A stretch of DNA of 64,000 bases, taken from Spirochaetales bacterium (GTDB lineage Bacteria > Spirochaetota > Spirochaetia > DSM-2461). Location of the stretch: the NCBI GenBank assembly GCA_003247135.1, contig QKAW01000018.1:1-64000 (forward strand), in the 5' to 3' direction. The stretch's first letter is position 1. Each line of letters begins with the position of its first letter. Made by a program: the position numbers and the translations under genes. Positions 6,995 through 14,222 of the stretch are shown here, piece by piece. The notes beneath the pieces are model-generated. The model was not told the DNA's origin and ran no database searches. It was given only the letters and a program-made list of their open reading frames with translations.

Positions 6995-7966
6995 TTGATG
7001 TATTATAGTGTCATGAATGTAAATAATAAAGATTTTATAAGACACATGCAAAACATTAATGAATATATTAACAATGAAGTAAACTTCAGTGATTTTAAGG
7101 ATAAATTTGACCCTAGAGACTTACCTGGTGTAAACGGTATAATGATAGTATTTTCGTTTGTTATTTTTGAAGAAATTTATTTGGTGAAAGATAATCCCTT
7201 TTTTTTGAACGTATATGATCTAGTTGAAAAATCCAAAGCAAATGGTACTATAGATAAAAAGCTTGTAGATATTTATCAACAAAATTATACATCTATTGAT
7301 AGTATCTTTAGCAATAAACTAAACGAAATTAAAAAAATTATATTAAAGGATCAATATTCTAACTATCTTAATCTAATAAAAAAAGGTTCTGAAGATATAG
7401 CAAAAAAGATATTCAATAAATGTTTATCAAAAGTAGATGATAAAGTTTTGGATGATTTCAATGTGATTGATCGTGATTATTTAAGATATAAGAACAAAAG
7501 TTTTGTTCTTGAGTTGATACCCAATTTGCCACTATATGTTATGGATGATGATAAAGAGACTATACTTAAATTAGCGTATTTAATATGTTTTCCATATCAG
7601 CAATTTATGAGTTCAGTTATATTTGATGATGGTTGGAAAACTTTTCCACTTAAGTGGAAGAAAGACTTACAGATCCCTATAATAAAGCAGTTATTATTCC
7701 AGCATAATCAAGGTGAAGATTTAACTAGTGTATTTGAAGAAAATTATAATAATAATGAATTTTCTGTTCTAAACAATTTATTAGAAAGTAATTTTTTATT
7801 ACCTCCTGTAAATCATATGCTTTGTAGTCGAAAAGAGATCATTCATGAAATAATTAAAAATTATAAAAATGGTTCATATGCATCTGCATTATATGCATCG
7901 TTACCTCAAATTGAATCCCCTGTATTAAATTTATATGGACCTTGTCTCCAATCAATAGATCCATAG
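6995..7966 (+). CDS. Unknown cargo protein, probably C-terminally truncated
   Basis: Up to 323 residues. The start is uncertain: TTG at 6995, ATG at 6998 or ATG at 7013, none with a clear ribosome site. It is mainly helical with no membrane segment. Near the C-terminus, RKEIIHEIIKNYKNGSY followed by LYASLPQIES resembles the RxxII...G.Y..SI..LLPQIE pattern that in related proteins is followed by a further helical domain. Here the frame ends soon after, and its last about 15 codons lie over a truncated opposite-strand gene (7906-8025). The native C-terminus has therefore probably been lost at a rearrangement junction near 7915. Function unknown. Confidence 0.5.
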   Translation: MMYYSVMNVNNKDFIRHMQNINEYINNEVNFSDFKDKFDPRDLPGVNGIMIVFSFVIFEEIYLVKDNPFFLNVYDLVEKSKANGTIDKKLVDIYQQNYTSIDSIFSNKLNEIKKIILKDQYSNYLNLIKKGSEDIAKKIFNKCLSKVDDKVLDDFNVIDRDYLRYKNKSFVLELIPNLPLYVMDDDKETILKLAYLICFPYQQFMSSVIFDDGWKTFPLKWKKDLQIPIIKQLLFQHNQGEDLTSVFEENYNNNEFSVLNNLLESNFLLPPVNHMLCSRKEIIHEIIKNYKNGSYASALYASLPQIESPVLNLYGPCLQSIDP

Positions 7967-8025
7967 TGCTCAAAAGATGATGTATGATCATATACTTTAG
8001 AGTTTGCAGAAATTATCCAATTCAT
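7906..8025 (-). pseudogene. Truncated EVE/PUA-like gene
   Basis: A short minus-strand frame of 39 codons. It starts at an ATG with a perfect TGGAGG site 8 bp upstream and reads MNWIISANSKVYDHTSSFEH then YGSIDWRQ and KFNTGD before stopping. This matches the N-terminal pattern (NWI-P-AN...Y.....F...G.IDWRQ....GD) of EVE/PUA-like proteins, a fold that binds modified bases in DNA or RNA. Full-length members run to about 150 residues or more. It begins 18 bp after the PLD-nuclease stop and so was the last gene of that operon. The break lies right after the KFNTGD motif. Confidence 0.55.
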
Positions 8026-8043
8026 AAAATCCTCCAATATCGT

Positions 8044-9279
8044 TTATAGTTTGCCAAAACCTAACCATTCCATACTCTTTATAGTTCTTCCATTTGAAAC
8101 AGGGATATTTTCTTCGTTAAGTAAACCGAAAATTTCTTTAACACAACTTTCCCCAAAACCTTTTAACTTATAATTATCATTGAAAATACTATTCATTATT
8201 CTTGTTTGATACGGTTCTTTATCATTAAATAATATATATGAGATTGTACTCTTAATTTTTTCATGTGTATTTGAAGTTAAAAAGTACTCTTTCATTGTAG
8301 AATGTCCACCATTATGAAACCTGAAACAATCATGGAATGCGTGTACATTAAGAAGATTTTCATAAAAGATATCTATATCTAAATTACTTATATTCTCCTG
8401 AGTAGCAAATGTTTTTACAAAGTCTAAATATTGAGGAACGACAATATTATCAAGGTAATCAGAGTCATATGACATAAATTCAGGTATTAATTCAGTTAAC
8501 TTACCTTTAATCACATCATCTGAGGCTACTGGAACTCTTTTATAGCTATCTCCTTTAGCCTTGACTTCTCGTATCCACCATAAGAACCGATCGACTTCAA
8601 TTCTTAATGGTATTTCTGGATATCTTCTTAAATCAAATGATTTGTATAAAGTAATCAATGTATCAAATTTTGACAAATATAGTTGATAAGCTCTTTTAAA
8701 TGTAGAAACATATAACGATTCTTTATTGGCTTTATCATCACTACCCACATTATCATAATGATGAGATCCAATTTTCTTTTCTATAACTCGGTAAGGTTCA
8801 GGGTTAGAAAAGCCTTTCATAATCTCTTTGAAGTTCTTCAGAGTTACAGGATCTAGAGGCTCTGCATTATTCCAATAGTCATTAAAAATTTCTTTTAAAT
8901 CTTCTACAATTGGATTTTCATATTCAATTTCAATGTTTGCTTCTTGATTTCCTTGCAAGCCGGATTTTGTAAGATTTGATGATCCTAAAATAGCAGCTTG
9001 ATTTTGGAAAATATAAAACTTGGGATGAAAGCTTGTTCCAGTAAAGAACCTAATATGTATTTTGTTGTGATTTATAATATGTTCAAGGGAATCTGGAGAA
9101 GTTCCCATATCTAAGCGTATTACCATGAATATCTCACAGTCTTCATCAACCATCTTTAGTAGAGTTTTATAGTCATTAAAGAAGGCAGATGCTATATATA
9201 CAGTTGTATTTTTTCCGTAATCATTTAGAACTTTGAACATTCTGTCATTTGGTTTATTTGTATTATTTATTAATCTCAC
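8044..9279 (-). CDS. PLD-family nuclease-like protein
   Basis: A 411-residue protein with a phospholipase-D-type HKD motif at about residues 85-103, HPKFYIF...AILGSSNLTKSGL. One motif is present, as in homodimeric PLD nucleases such as BfiI. The C-terminal about 250 residues are helical and unrecognised. It begins at GTG with AAGGAG 7 bp upstream. It lies 31 bp downstream of the GIY-YIG gene and 18 bp upstream of the EVE-like fragment, in one operon with an AbiH-like gene. Context and fold suggest a DNA-cleaving effector in phage defence. Restriction activity is inference. Confidence 0.65.
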   Translation of the reverse strand: MRLINNTNKPNDRMFKVLNDYGKNTTVYIASAFFNDYKTLLKMVDEDCEIFMVIRLDMGTSPDSLEHIINHNKIHIRFFTGTSFHPKFYIFQNQAAILGSSNLTKSGLQGNQEANIEIEYENPIVEDLKEIFNDYWNNAEPLDPVTLKNFKEIMKGFSNPEPYRVIEKKIGSHHYDNVGSDDKANKESLYVSTFKRAYQLYLSKFDTLITLYKSFDLRRYPEIPLRIEVDRFLWWIREVKAKGDSYKRVPVASDDVIKGKLTELIPEFMSYDSDYLDNIVVPQYLDFVKTFATQENISNLDIDIFYENLLNVHAFHDCFRFHNGGHSTMKEYFLTSNTHEKIKSTISYILFNDKEPYQTRIMNSIFNDNYKLKGFGESCVKEIFGLLNEENIPVSNGRTIKSMEWLGFGKL

Positions 9280-9310
9280 TAGTACTCCTTTCTGAGGTGA
9301 ATATAAATAA

Positions 9311-10054
9311 TTAGAAACTATATTTTATTGGATTAGCAGCTCCTCTTTTTCTGTACGTCTCAGGAACTCTTTTATTAAGGTAAAAATGTTTGATTGAATC
9401 TTCAGCTTCAACACCTATAAATCCAATACGTCCTGTGCGATTCTGTTGAAATTCTGGGAAGTTTTCTATTGTTGCATCTAGCCATTTCTCAGGTTTGTAA
9501 ACTCCAACTATCATTCCTTGGATTACAGCTAGCACATATTCTACTTCTCTGATTTTCGTTTTACTTATTTTCCAAGCATATCGTGTGGCATTATAAACAC
9601 CTCTATCAAAAGCTGTCTTATTTATTGTAATAATTAGTACTTTATGTTTAAAAACTGCTTCTTCAGCTGCATATTTGTTAATAATTTCCAGAGCATTCAT
9701 TGGTCCAAAGTCATTACTACCAGAACCTCCCTGAATATTAGTAACTCCAGGATAAGCATCTATAAGTGAAGCTTCTACTTCAAATGAGGTTGCCTGATCC
9801 ATTCCGTGTCTGTGGATTACATGAATAACATCTAAACCAGCAGCATGAATACTATTTATAGTTTGTATCTTGTCAGTAACTTCATCCATCTCAGATGCAG
9901 TAAGAGCTCCTTTCATGTGTTGAAAGACACGATTCCCTTTACCCTTACCAACGTAGAAGGTTTCTCCATTTCTTGGATCTATTAGTCTATAAACATAGTA
10001 TTGTAGTTTCTCTATTACTTCATTCGGGAACTCTGTTATTTCGTGATGCTTCAT
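9311..10054 (-). CDS. GIY-YIG nuclease with C-terminal PUA/EVE-like domain
   Basis: About 247 residues from the ATG at 10054, chosen because GAGG lies 7 bp before it; the TTG at 10066 has no such site. Residues about 15-100 form a LEM-3-like GIY-YIG nuclease: YYVYRL and TFYVGKGKGNRVFQH are the two signature strands. The C-terminal half (VLIITINKT, YAWKIS, YVLAVIQGMIVGVYKP, GRIGFIGVEA, YRKRGAANPIKY) looks like a PUA/EVE-like module. A nuclease joined to a base-reading fold suggests a modification-dependent restriction enzyme; that is inference. It is flanked by AbiH-like and PLD genes in the same direction. Confidence 0.7.
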   Translation of the reverse strand: MKHHEITEFPNEVIEKLQYYVYRLIDPRNGETFYVGKGKGNRVFQHMKGALTASEMDEVTDKIQTINSIHAAGLDVIHVIHRHGMDQATSFEVEASLIDAYPGVTNIQGGSGSNDFGPMNALEIINKYAAEEAVFKHKVLIITINKTAFDRGVYNATRYAWKISKTKIREVEYVLAVIQGMIVGVYKPEKWLDATIENFPEFQQNRTGRIGFIGVEAEDSIKHFYLNKRVPETYRKRGAANPIKYSF

Positions 10055-10153
10055 ATATAACCTCAATAACAGGTTATCAGTAGGTTAAAGAAAAATCATT
10101 AATTTTTTTATTCATAAAGGAGTTGGGGATGTTAATGTGGAATAATTACTATA

Positions 10154-11470
10154 TTAATATGATGAAAATTCATCATCTATTGACGGTATCTTTCCTCGGG
10201 AATTAAAAGGTTCTAATTTATCTCTCAAATCTTGAGGATTATCAAAGTGTCTTGATAATTCGATTGTTTTATTAAAGAAATCATTCTCATATGTTTCTTT
10301 ATTATAATACCAATAAACTTTTATATTTTTACAGTTGTCATTTTCAAATATTTCTTTGAATAATGTTCTATCTGATAATCCACAAGAATGACCTAAAATT
10401 TCAATATCATATTCTGCTGAATTTATATAAGTTTTTAAGTTTCTATAATTGTTGTTTTGGAAATATAAATGACCTTTGGAAAATCTGTACAATTCAGTAA
10501 GATTCTCATCATCTTTTAATATAGCTAATTCACTATGATGCTCATCTCCTAGCCCAAAAATAGGTTCTCCTTCAATGGCATAATTTTGCCGTAGATTTAT
10601 TAGATGATCTGAAACATCATTCCATCCCTCAATTTGTGAAAGATCTAGCTGTTTTATTTCCTCGAATTTTTTTGTATCAAAAGTTAAATTTCGTTTGCTA
10701 TCAATATGGAGTTTTTTTTCTTCAATAATTGGTACATTTTGTTCATAATCTTTGATTCCATTGTAATCTGACGTCTTCGTGCTAGAAGGTGATAATGCTC
10801 CATGTATATGAATCATTTGAGTAAACTTGCTACTTTCTTCAAATAAATATATATAATAAGGCAGTAACATTTTTGTATAGTTAAAAGTAAGAAATAGTTG
10901 GTTTTCATAATTTCCACTTTTAAATATACCCTTAAAGCTTTTATCCATCTTAGGATATTGTATTTCAGATTCTAGATACTCTATGAGTTGATCTCTCAAG
11001 TACTGGAATTCTTCATTTAACTGTTCGATTCGCTCTCTTGATGTTGTTTTTGATGATACATCATCTTTGTTATAGTCCAGTAGAAGTTTAAAGTATTCAT
11101 TTTCTATATCTACCCAATTTATCTTATCAAAAATATTGTCGAAGAGTTCTGAAATGTAAGGTACTGAATAAATTTTATTTTGAAGGATTTTAATTTTTTG
11201 TTTAGTTATCTCTGCATAACTCTTTTTATTGGAATAATAAGTAAACCAATCTATAGAATCATCTAATCCTTTTGGTTCAAAATTACCATTACTAGCTATG
11301 TATGATATTTGTATTAATGGGCTTTCATGGATACCATCAGATCTAACTTCAGCTATTACTTTCGATAAAAACCATCTTAAAAAATCTTTATATGAGGTAG
11401 GTAATTTATGAGCCAAATCAAAACCATTCCCAATAATAAAGATTCTATTTCGAACTGTATCTTGCTCCAT
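10154..11470 (-). CDS. AbiH-family phage abortive infection protein
   Basis: A 438-residue protein opening with IFIIGNGFDLAHKLPTSYKD at about residues 10-29, the glycine-rich signature of the AbiH family, named after a lactococcal abortive-infection protein. Later conserved-looking segments are LFLTFNYTKMLL, IHIHGAL and ILGHSCGLSDR. AbiH proteins are stand-alone phage-defence proteins of unclear biochemistry. It is the first gene after the tRNA-side att-like repeat and is followed 87-100 bp later by the GIY-YIG gene. No ribosome site is obvious before the ATG. Confidence 0.8.
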   Translation of the reverse strand: MEQDTVRNRIFIIGNGFDLAHKLPTSYKDFLRWFLSKVIAEVRSDGIHESPLIQISYIASNGNFEPKGLDDSIDWFTYYSNKKSYAEITKQKIKILQNKIYSVPYISELFDNIFDKINWVDIENEYFKLLLDYNKDDVSSKTTSRERIEQLNEEFQYLRDQLIEYLESEIQYPKMDKSFKGIFKSGNYENQLFLTFNYTKMLLPYYIYLFEESSKFTQMIHIHGALSPSSTKTSDYNGIKDYEQNVPIIEEKKLHIDSKRNLTFDTKKFEEIKQLDLSQIEGWNDVSDHLINLRQNYAIEGEPIFGLGDEHHSELAILKDDENLTELYRFSKGHLYFQNNNYRNLKTYINSAEYDIEILGHSCGLSDRTLFKEIFENDNCKNIKVYWYYNKETYENDFFNKTIELSRHFDNPQDLRDKLEPFNSRGKIPSIDDEFSSY

Positions 11471-11540
11471 ACAAATAAACTAACATCATTCCAAATAATA
11501 TACAAATATTTCAATGTTTAAAAATAATCAAATTATTAAG

Positions 11541-11690
11541 AAATTATAAATAAAAAGGCGTCAATATTGGCGTCAGTAGCATATTTAATAGTATGAATGG
11601 ATCAAAATCACAAGAGATGAAACGCTCTAAACTCTTGTATAGTAAGAAGATATAAAAAAAGCACCCTCAGTTGAAAGGTGCTTTAAAAGT
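11541..11690. repeat. att-like repeat, copy 3, joined to the tRNA gene
   Basis: Matches the low-coordinate arms of copies 1 and 2: GGCGTCA-N5-GGCGTCA at 11557-11575, the segment ending in agtaagaagatat, and the terminator hairpin. Identity continues into the tRNA gene to about 11710 and then stops, whereas copies 1 and 2 change to a different arm there. This is the pattern of site-specific integration into the T-arm/3' end of the tRNA, with this copy being the junction that keeps the functional tRNA. Confidence 0.8.
11658..11684 (-). terminator. tRNA terminator
   Basis: On the minus strand AAAGCACC (complement of 11677-11684) pairs with GGTGCTTT (complement of 11658-11665) around an 11-base loop and is followed by a T-run. 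It lies 6 bp past the tRNA 3' end. The same hairpin is carried in all three att-like repeats, so an incoming element supplies a new terminator to the tRNA. Confidence 0.75.
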
Positions 11691-11763
11691 GGGCCCACTT
11701 GGACTTGAACCAAGGACAACCTGATTATGAGTCAGGGACTCTAACCAACTGAGCTATAGGCCC
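11690..11763 (-). tRNA. tRNA with CAU anticodon (elongator Met or Ile2)
   Basis: A complete cloverleaf on the minus strand: acceptor GGGCCTA pairs with TGGGCCC, the D-stem is GCTC/GAGT, the anticodon stem is CCTGA/TCAGG with loop CTCATAA, and the T-arm is CTTGG-TTCAAGT-CCAAG. The anticodon is CAU, so it is elongator tRNA-Met or tRNA-Ile2 (with lysidine); the initiator is unlikely but I cannot choose between the two. CCA is not encoded. A TTGACA (complement of 11798-11803) and a TATAAA-like -10 lie just upstream. Its 3' end is the apparent attachment site of the cargo array. Confidence 0.9.
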
Positions 11764-11776
11764 GAACAAGTAGTAA

Positions 11777-11803
11777 TTTATATAATTTACTCATAAGTGT
11801 CAA
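11777..11803 (-). promoter_or_regulatory. tRNA promoter
   Basis: TTGACA (complement of 11798-11803) and TATAAA (complement of 11777-11782) are separated by 15 bp; a TAAATT alternative gives 17 bp. They lie 14-40 bp upstream of the tRNA 5' end on the same strand. Confidence 0.55.
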
Positions 11804-11813
11804 CACATATAAA

Positions 11814-12800
11814 TTATTTATTTTGAGGAAATTCAGCAAAGTAGATAATAAACACAGCCTCTATAGTTTTAGTTGCAACCTTAACACCTTTTTCCTTAAG
11901 AGCTGTCTCTGTATCCTTAACAGTAAACTCAGGATTACTGGTTTTTATCGTTATAATTTCTTTAACAGCATTGGCATCATAAATCTCAAGAGAACCAAAA
12001 AAGTTTCTGTTGTTTAATGATAGAACACCATTTATCAGTTTTTCCTGCTGAGCACTAAGACTCTCTTTTTCCCCTGTAAGTAATTCATTCTTTTCAGTTA
12101 ATGCCAGTAGATCTTCCAAAAGTTTATTATAATTTTCTGTAAGAGCTTCATGGCTTTGGAGTAAATCATTATGACGATTATCCAGATCAAGATACTGTTC
12201 CAAGAGGCTATTCGTTTTCTCCAATAATTCAAACTGATCCTTATCCTGCTTGTTATTATGGGCCTTAATCTCATCAATCTGCCTTATTAAATAAGAAGGG
12301 TCATGCACCTGAACATAGAGTAGAGGATCCTTTGCAGCATTAAATATCTCATCAAGAAATTCAGTTTTAGAGAAGTACTGCCCTTTAAGACGCATAAACA
12401 GGGAGTCTTTAAACATTCTAAAATCATATTCAAAGAAATTATTATAATATAGCTGTATTCCCGATGGCATATATTTATTCAGGTTAGTGTTTTTGTAAAC
12501 AAGTGATTCTATGCTAAGTACTATACTTAGTCCTGTATCCTCAAATATATAGTGAGCGCTGGCAATTTTCATCTCCTTCCAGTTAAAAAAAGTGTTGTAG
12601 GAGTTGGCAATAATACCCTGCTGCTTTACAGAAAGATTAGCAGGTGAAGTAATATTAATTTCTATACCTGAGTTATCATTTAAAACAGTTTTATAAACAG
12701 AACCCTCTTTTTCTGAAGAAATAATGGAAAAATTTACTCCTCCAAAATCTGCACCATGAGCATATATTGTAATAATTAAAAATATAAGTATTCGTTTCAT
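11814..12800 (-). CDS. Secreted coiled-coil protein of the cyclase operon
   Basis: A 328-residue protein with a signal peptide (MKRILIFLIITIYAHGA). An N-terminal beta-rich region is followed by a long heptad-rich coiled coil at about residues 175-255, then a small C-terminal domain (about 260-328) resembling a periplasmic OmpA-less tail. I do not recognise the family. It is the last of three genes, 9 bp after the coiled-coil membrane protein gene, so it is probably co-expressed with the adenylate/guanylate cyclase. It may be an outer or periplasmic part of the same complex, by inference from context. Confidence 0.55.
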   Translation of the reverse strand: MKRILIFLIITIYAHGADFGGVNFSIISSEKEGSVYKTVLNDNSGIEINITSPANLSVKQQGIIANSYNTFFNWKEMKIASAHYIFEDTGLSIVLSIESLVYKNTNLNKYMPSGIQLYYNNFFEYDFRMFKDSLFMRLKGQYFSKTEFLDEIFNAAKDPLLYVQVHDPSYLIRQIDEIKAHNNKQDKDQFELLEKTNSLLEQYLDLDNRHNDLLQSHEALTENYNKLLEDLLALTEKNELLTGEKESLSAQQEKLINGVLSLNNRNFFGSLEIYDANAVKEIITIKTSNPEFTVKDTETALKEKGVKVATKTIEAVFIIYFAEFPQNK

Positions 12801-12809
12801 AAAAGTCTC

Positions 12810-14222
12810 CTAATCAAGATTAAGCAAAATCATATCAAATGGAGCAAAATTCCTATCTCTACTCTTTAGTGATTCCATCTGTGCAATAAGTGTAGAACCG
12901 TCATAACTGAATTTGACGGTACCTATAAAATCACTATCATTTCTAAATACATACCCAACAGTCCCTGATTTAACATCATATATAGGATCAATATATACTT
13001 TTAGTTTTTTTGATCTTGGGTCAATAATTACTCCATTTACTCTGTTTTCCTTAACAAATCTTTTAACAAAATAGTCAAGTTGCCCCAGTTCGTTACTCTG
13101 TTTTGCAATTAAACTGTTTTTACTATCCAGTACCGGTGTTACTTCACTTATTAATCTGCTATATTCATTTACCGACTCATGGTACTGTTCTTCTATAAAA
13201 TTTATAGCCTGTTTTGGGGAGTTATAATATGGGATTTCCTTTAATCTGTTTATTACATCTTCTGTTATATACATGTTCTCAATTTTTTGAGTGATCAAAT
13301 CTTTCTCTATTAACCCTTCATTATAAATTGTGTTGTAAATATCATCAGCACTAATGGTAAATTGGTCAGCATCCTGAAATTCCCTATTAAGAAAATCGTA
13401 GGTTTCATCGAATGAAGGGTTATATTTGTCTTCAAGAGATTGTACAAACTCATTATGTTTTTTTATTAATGTCTCAATAATGTTATTATTATTAAGATTT
13501 ATATTTTCGATCTCCTCAATATGTTCACTTTTTAGCTCATTAATTTTTTCTTCATAATAAGCAACAGATTTCTCCATCTCCATATCAAATCTCTTTTGCT
13601 GATTATTTATAATACTCTCCTGTTCTTTTGCCTTTTCAAGAATCCTTGTGTCATAGGAGTCAATCTTTTCCTGTACTTTATTAATTTTATCCTGTACTTT
13701 TAAAATTTCGTTTTCCCAATATTGTGTCTCATTTACAATATTTTTTTCCAACTCTGTTTTTATAAAATTAATATCAGCAACCTTTGTTTTAGGATTTTCA
13801 GTCTCAATTAATTTTATAGCACTATCTGCATCACTTTTTAATTTGTTAACCTTCTCTGTTTTTTTTAACTGAATATCAGTCATCTCCCTCTCAGCATCGC
13901 TCATCTCTTTTTCATACTGTTTTGCCTTATCAAAAATTTCTCTCAGGTTTACATCTTCAAATGCATTTATACTAATAGGGATTTTACTGTTCTGATCTTC
14001 AATATATTTTGTCACAAAGTAAGCAGCAGATACAAATACAACAGTAAAGACTATTAAAGCAATCACAGTAATTCTGTTTTTGTTATTTTTTGTATTAGCA
14101 AATTCCTGATCCAGATCATAAAGATCCGGAGGAGCATTGTATTTAACATTTTCCTGGATAAAAAGAGCTGTTGCTTCATGGGTGAGTAATTTTGTGTCAT
14201 TTATTTTGTTGTCATTGACCAT
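12810..14222 (-). CDS. Membrane-anchored coiled-coil protein
   Basis: A 470-residue protein with a cytoplasmic N-terminus of about 50 residues, one transmembrane helix (about 51-72) and a very long coiled coil (about 90-240), then a C-terminal domain (about 380-470) with short beta strands. No enzymatic motif is visible. It overlaps the cyclase gene by 22 bp, which indicates translational coupling. The topology (small inside, large outside) suggests a periplasmic scaffold working with the cyclase. Family unknown to me. Confidence 0.55.
   Translation of the reverse strand: MVNDNKINDTKLLTHEATALFIQENVKYNAPPDLYDLDQEFANTKNNKNRITVIALIVFTVVFVSAAYFVTKYIEDQNSKIPISINAFEDVNLREIFDKAKQYEKEMSDAEREMTDIQLKKTEKVNKLKSDADSAIKLIETENPKTKVADINFIKTELEKNIVNETQYWENEILKVQDKINKVQEKIDSYDTRILEKAKEQESIINNQQKRFDMEMEKSVAYYEEKINELKSEHIEEIENINLNNNNIIETLIKKHNEFVQSLEDKYNPSFDETYDFLNREFQDADQFTISADDIYNTIYNEGLIEKDLITQKIENMYITEDVINRLKEIPYYNSPKQAINFIEEQYHESVNEYSRLISEVTPVLDSKNSLIAKQSNELGQLDYFVKRFVKENRVNGVIIDPRSKKLKVYIDPIYDVKSGTVGYVFRNDSDFIGTVKFSYDGSTLIAQMESLKSRDRNFAPFDMILLNLD

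Noticed and set aside
11690-11763. Initiator tRNA-Met
   Set aside because: The acceptor stem begins with a paired G1-C72, whereas the bacterial initiator has a mismatch there.
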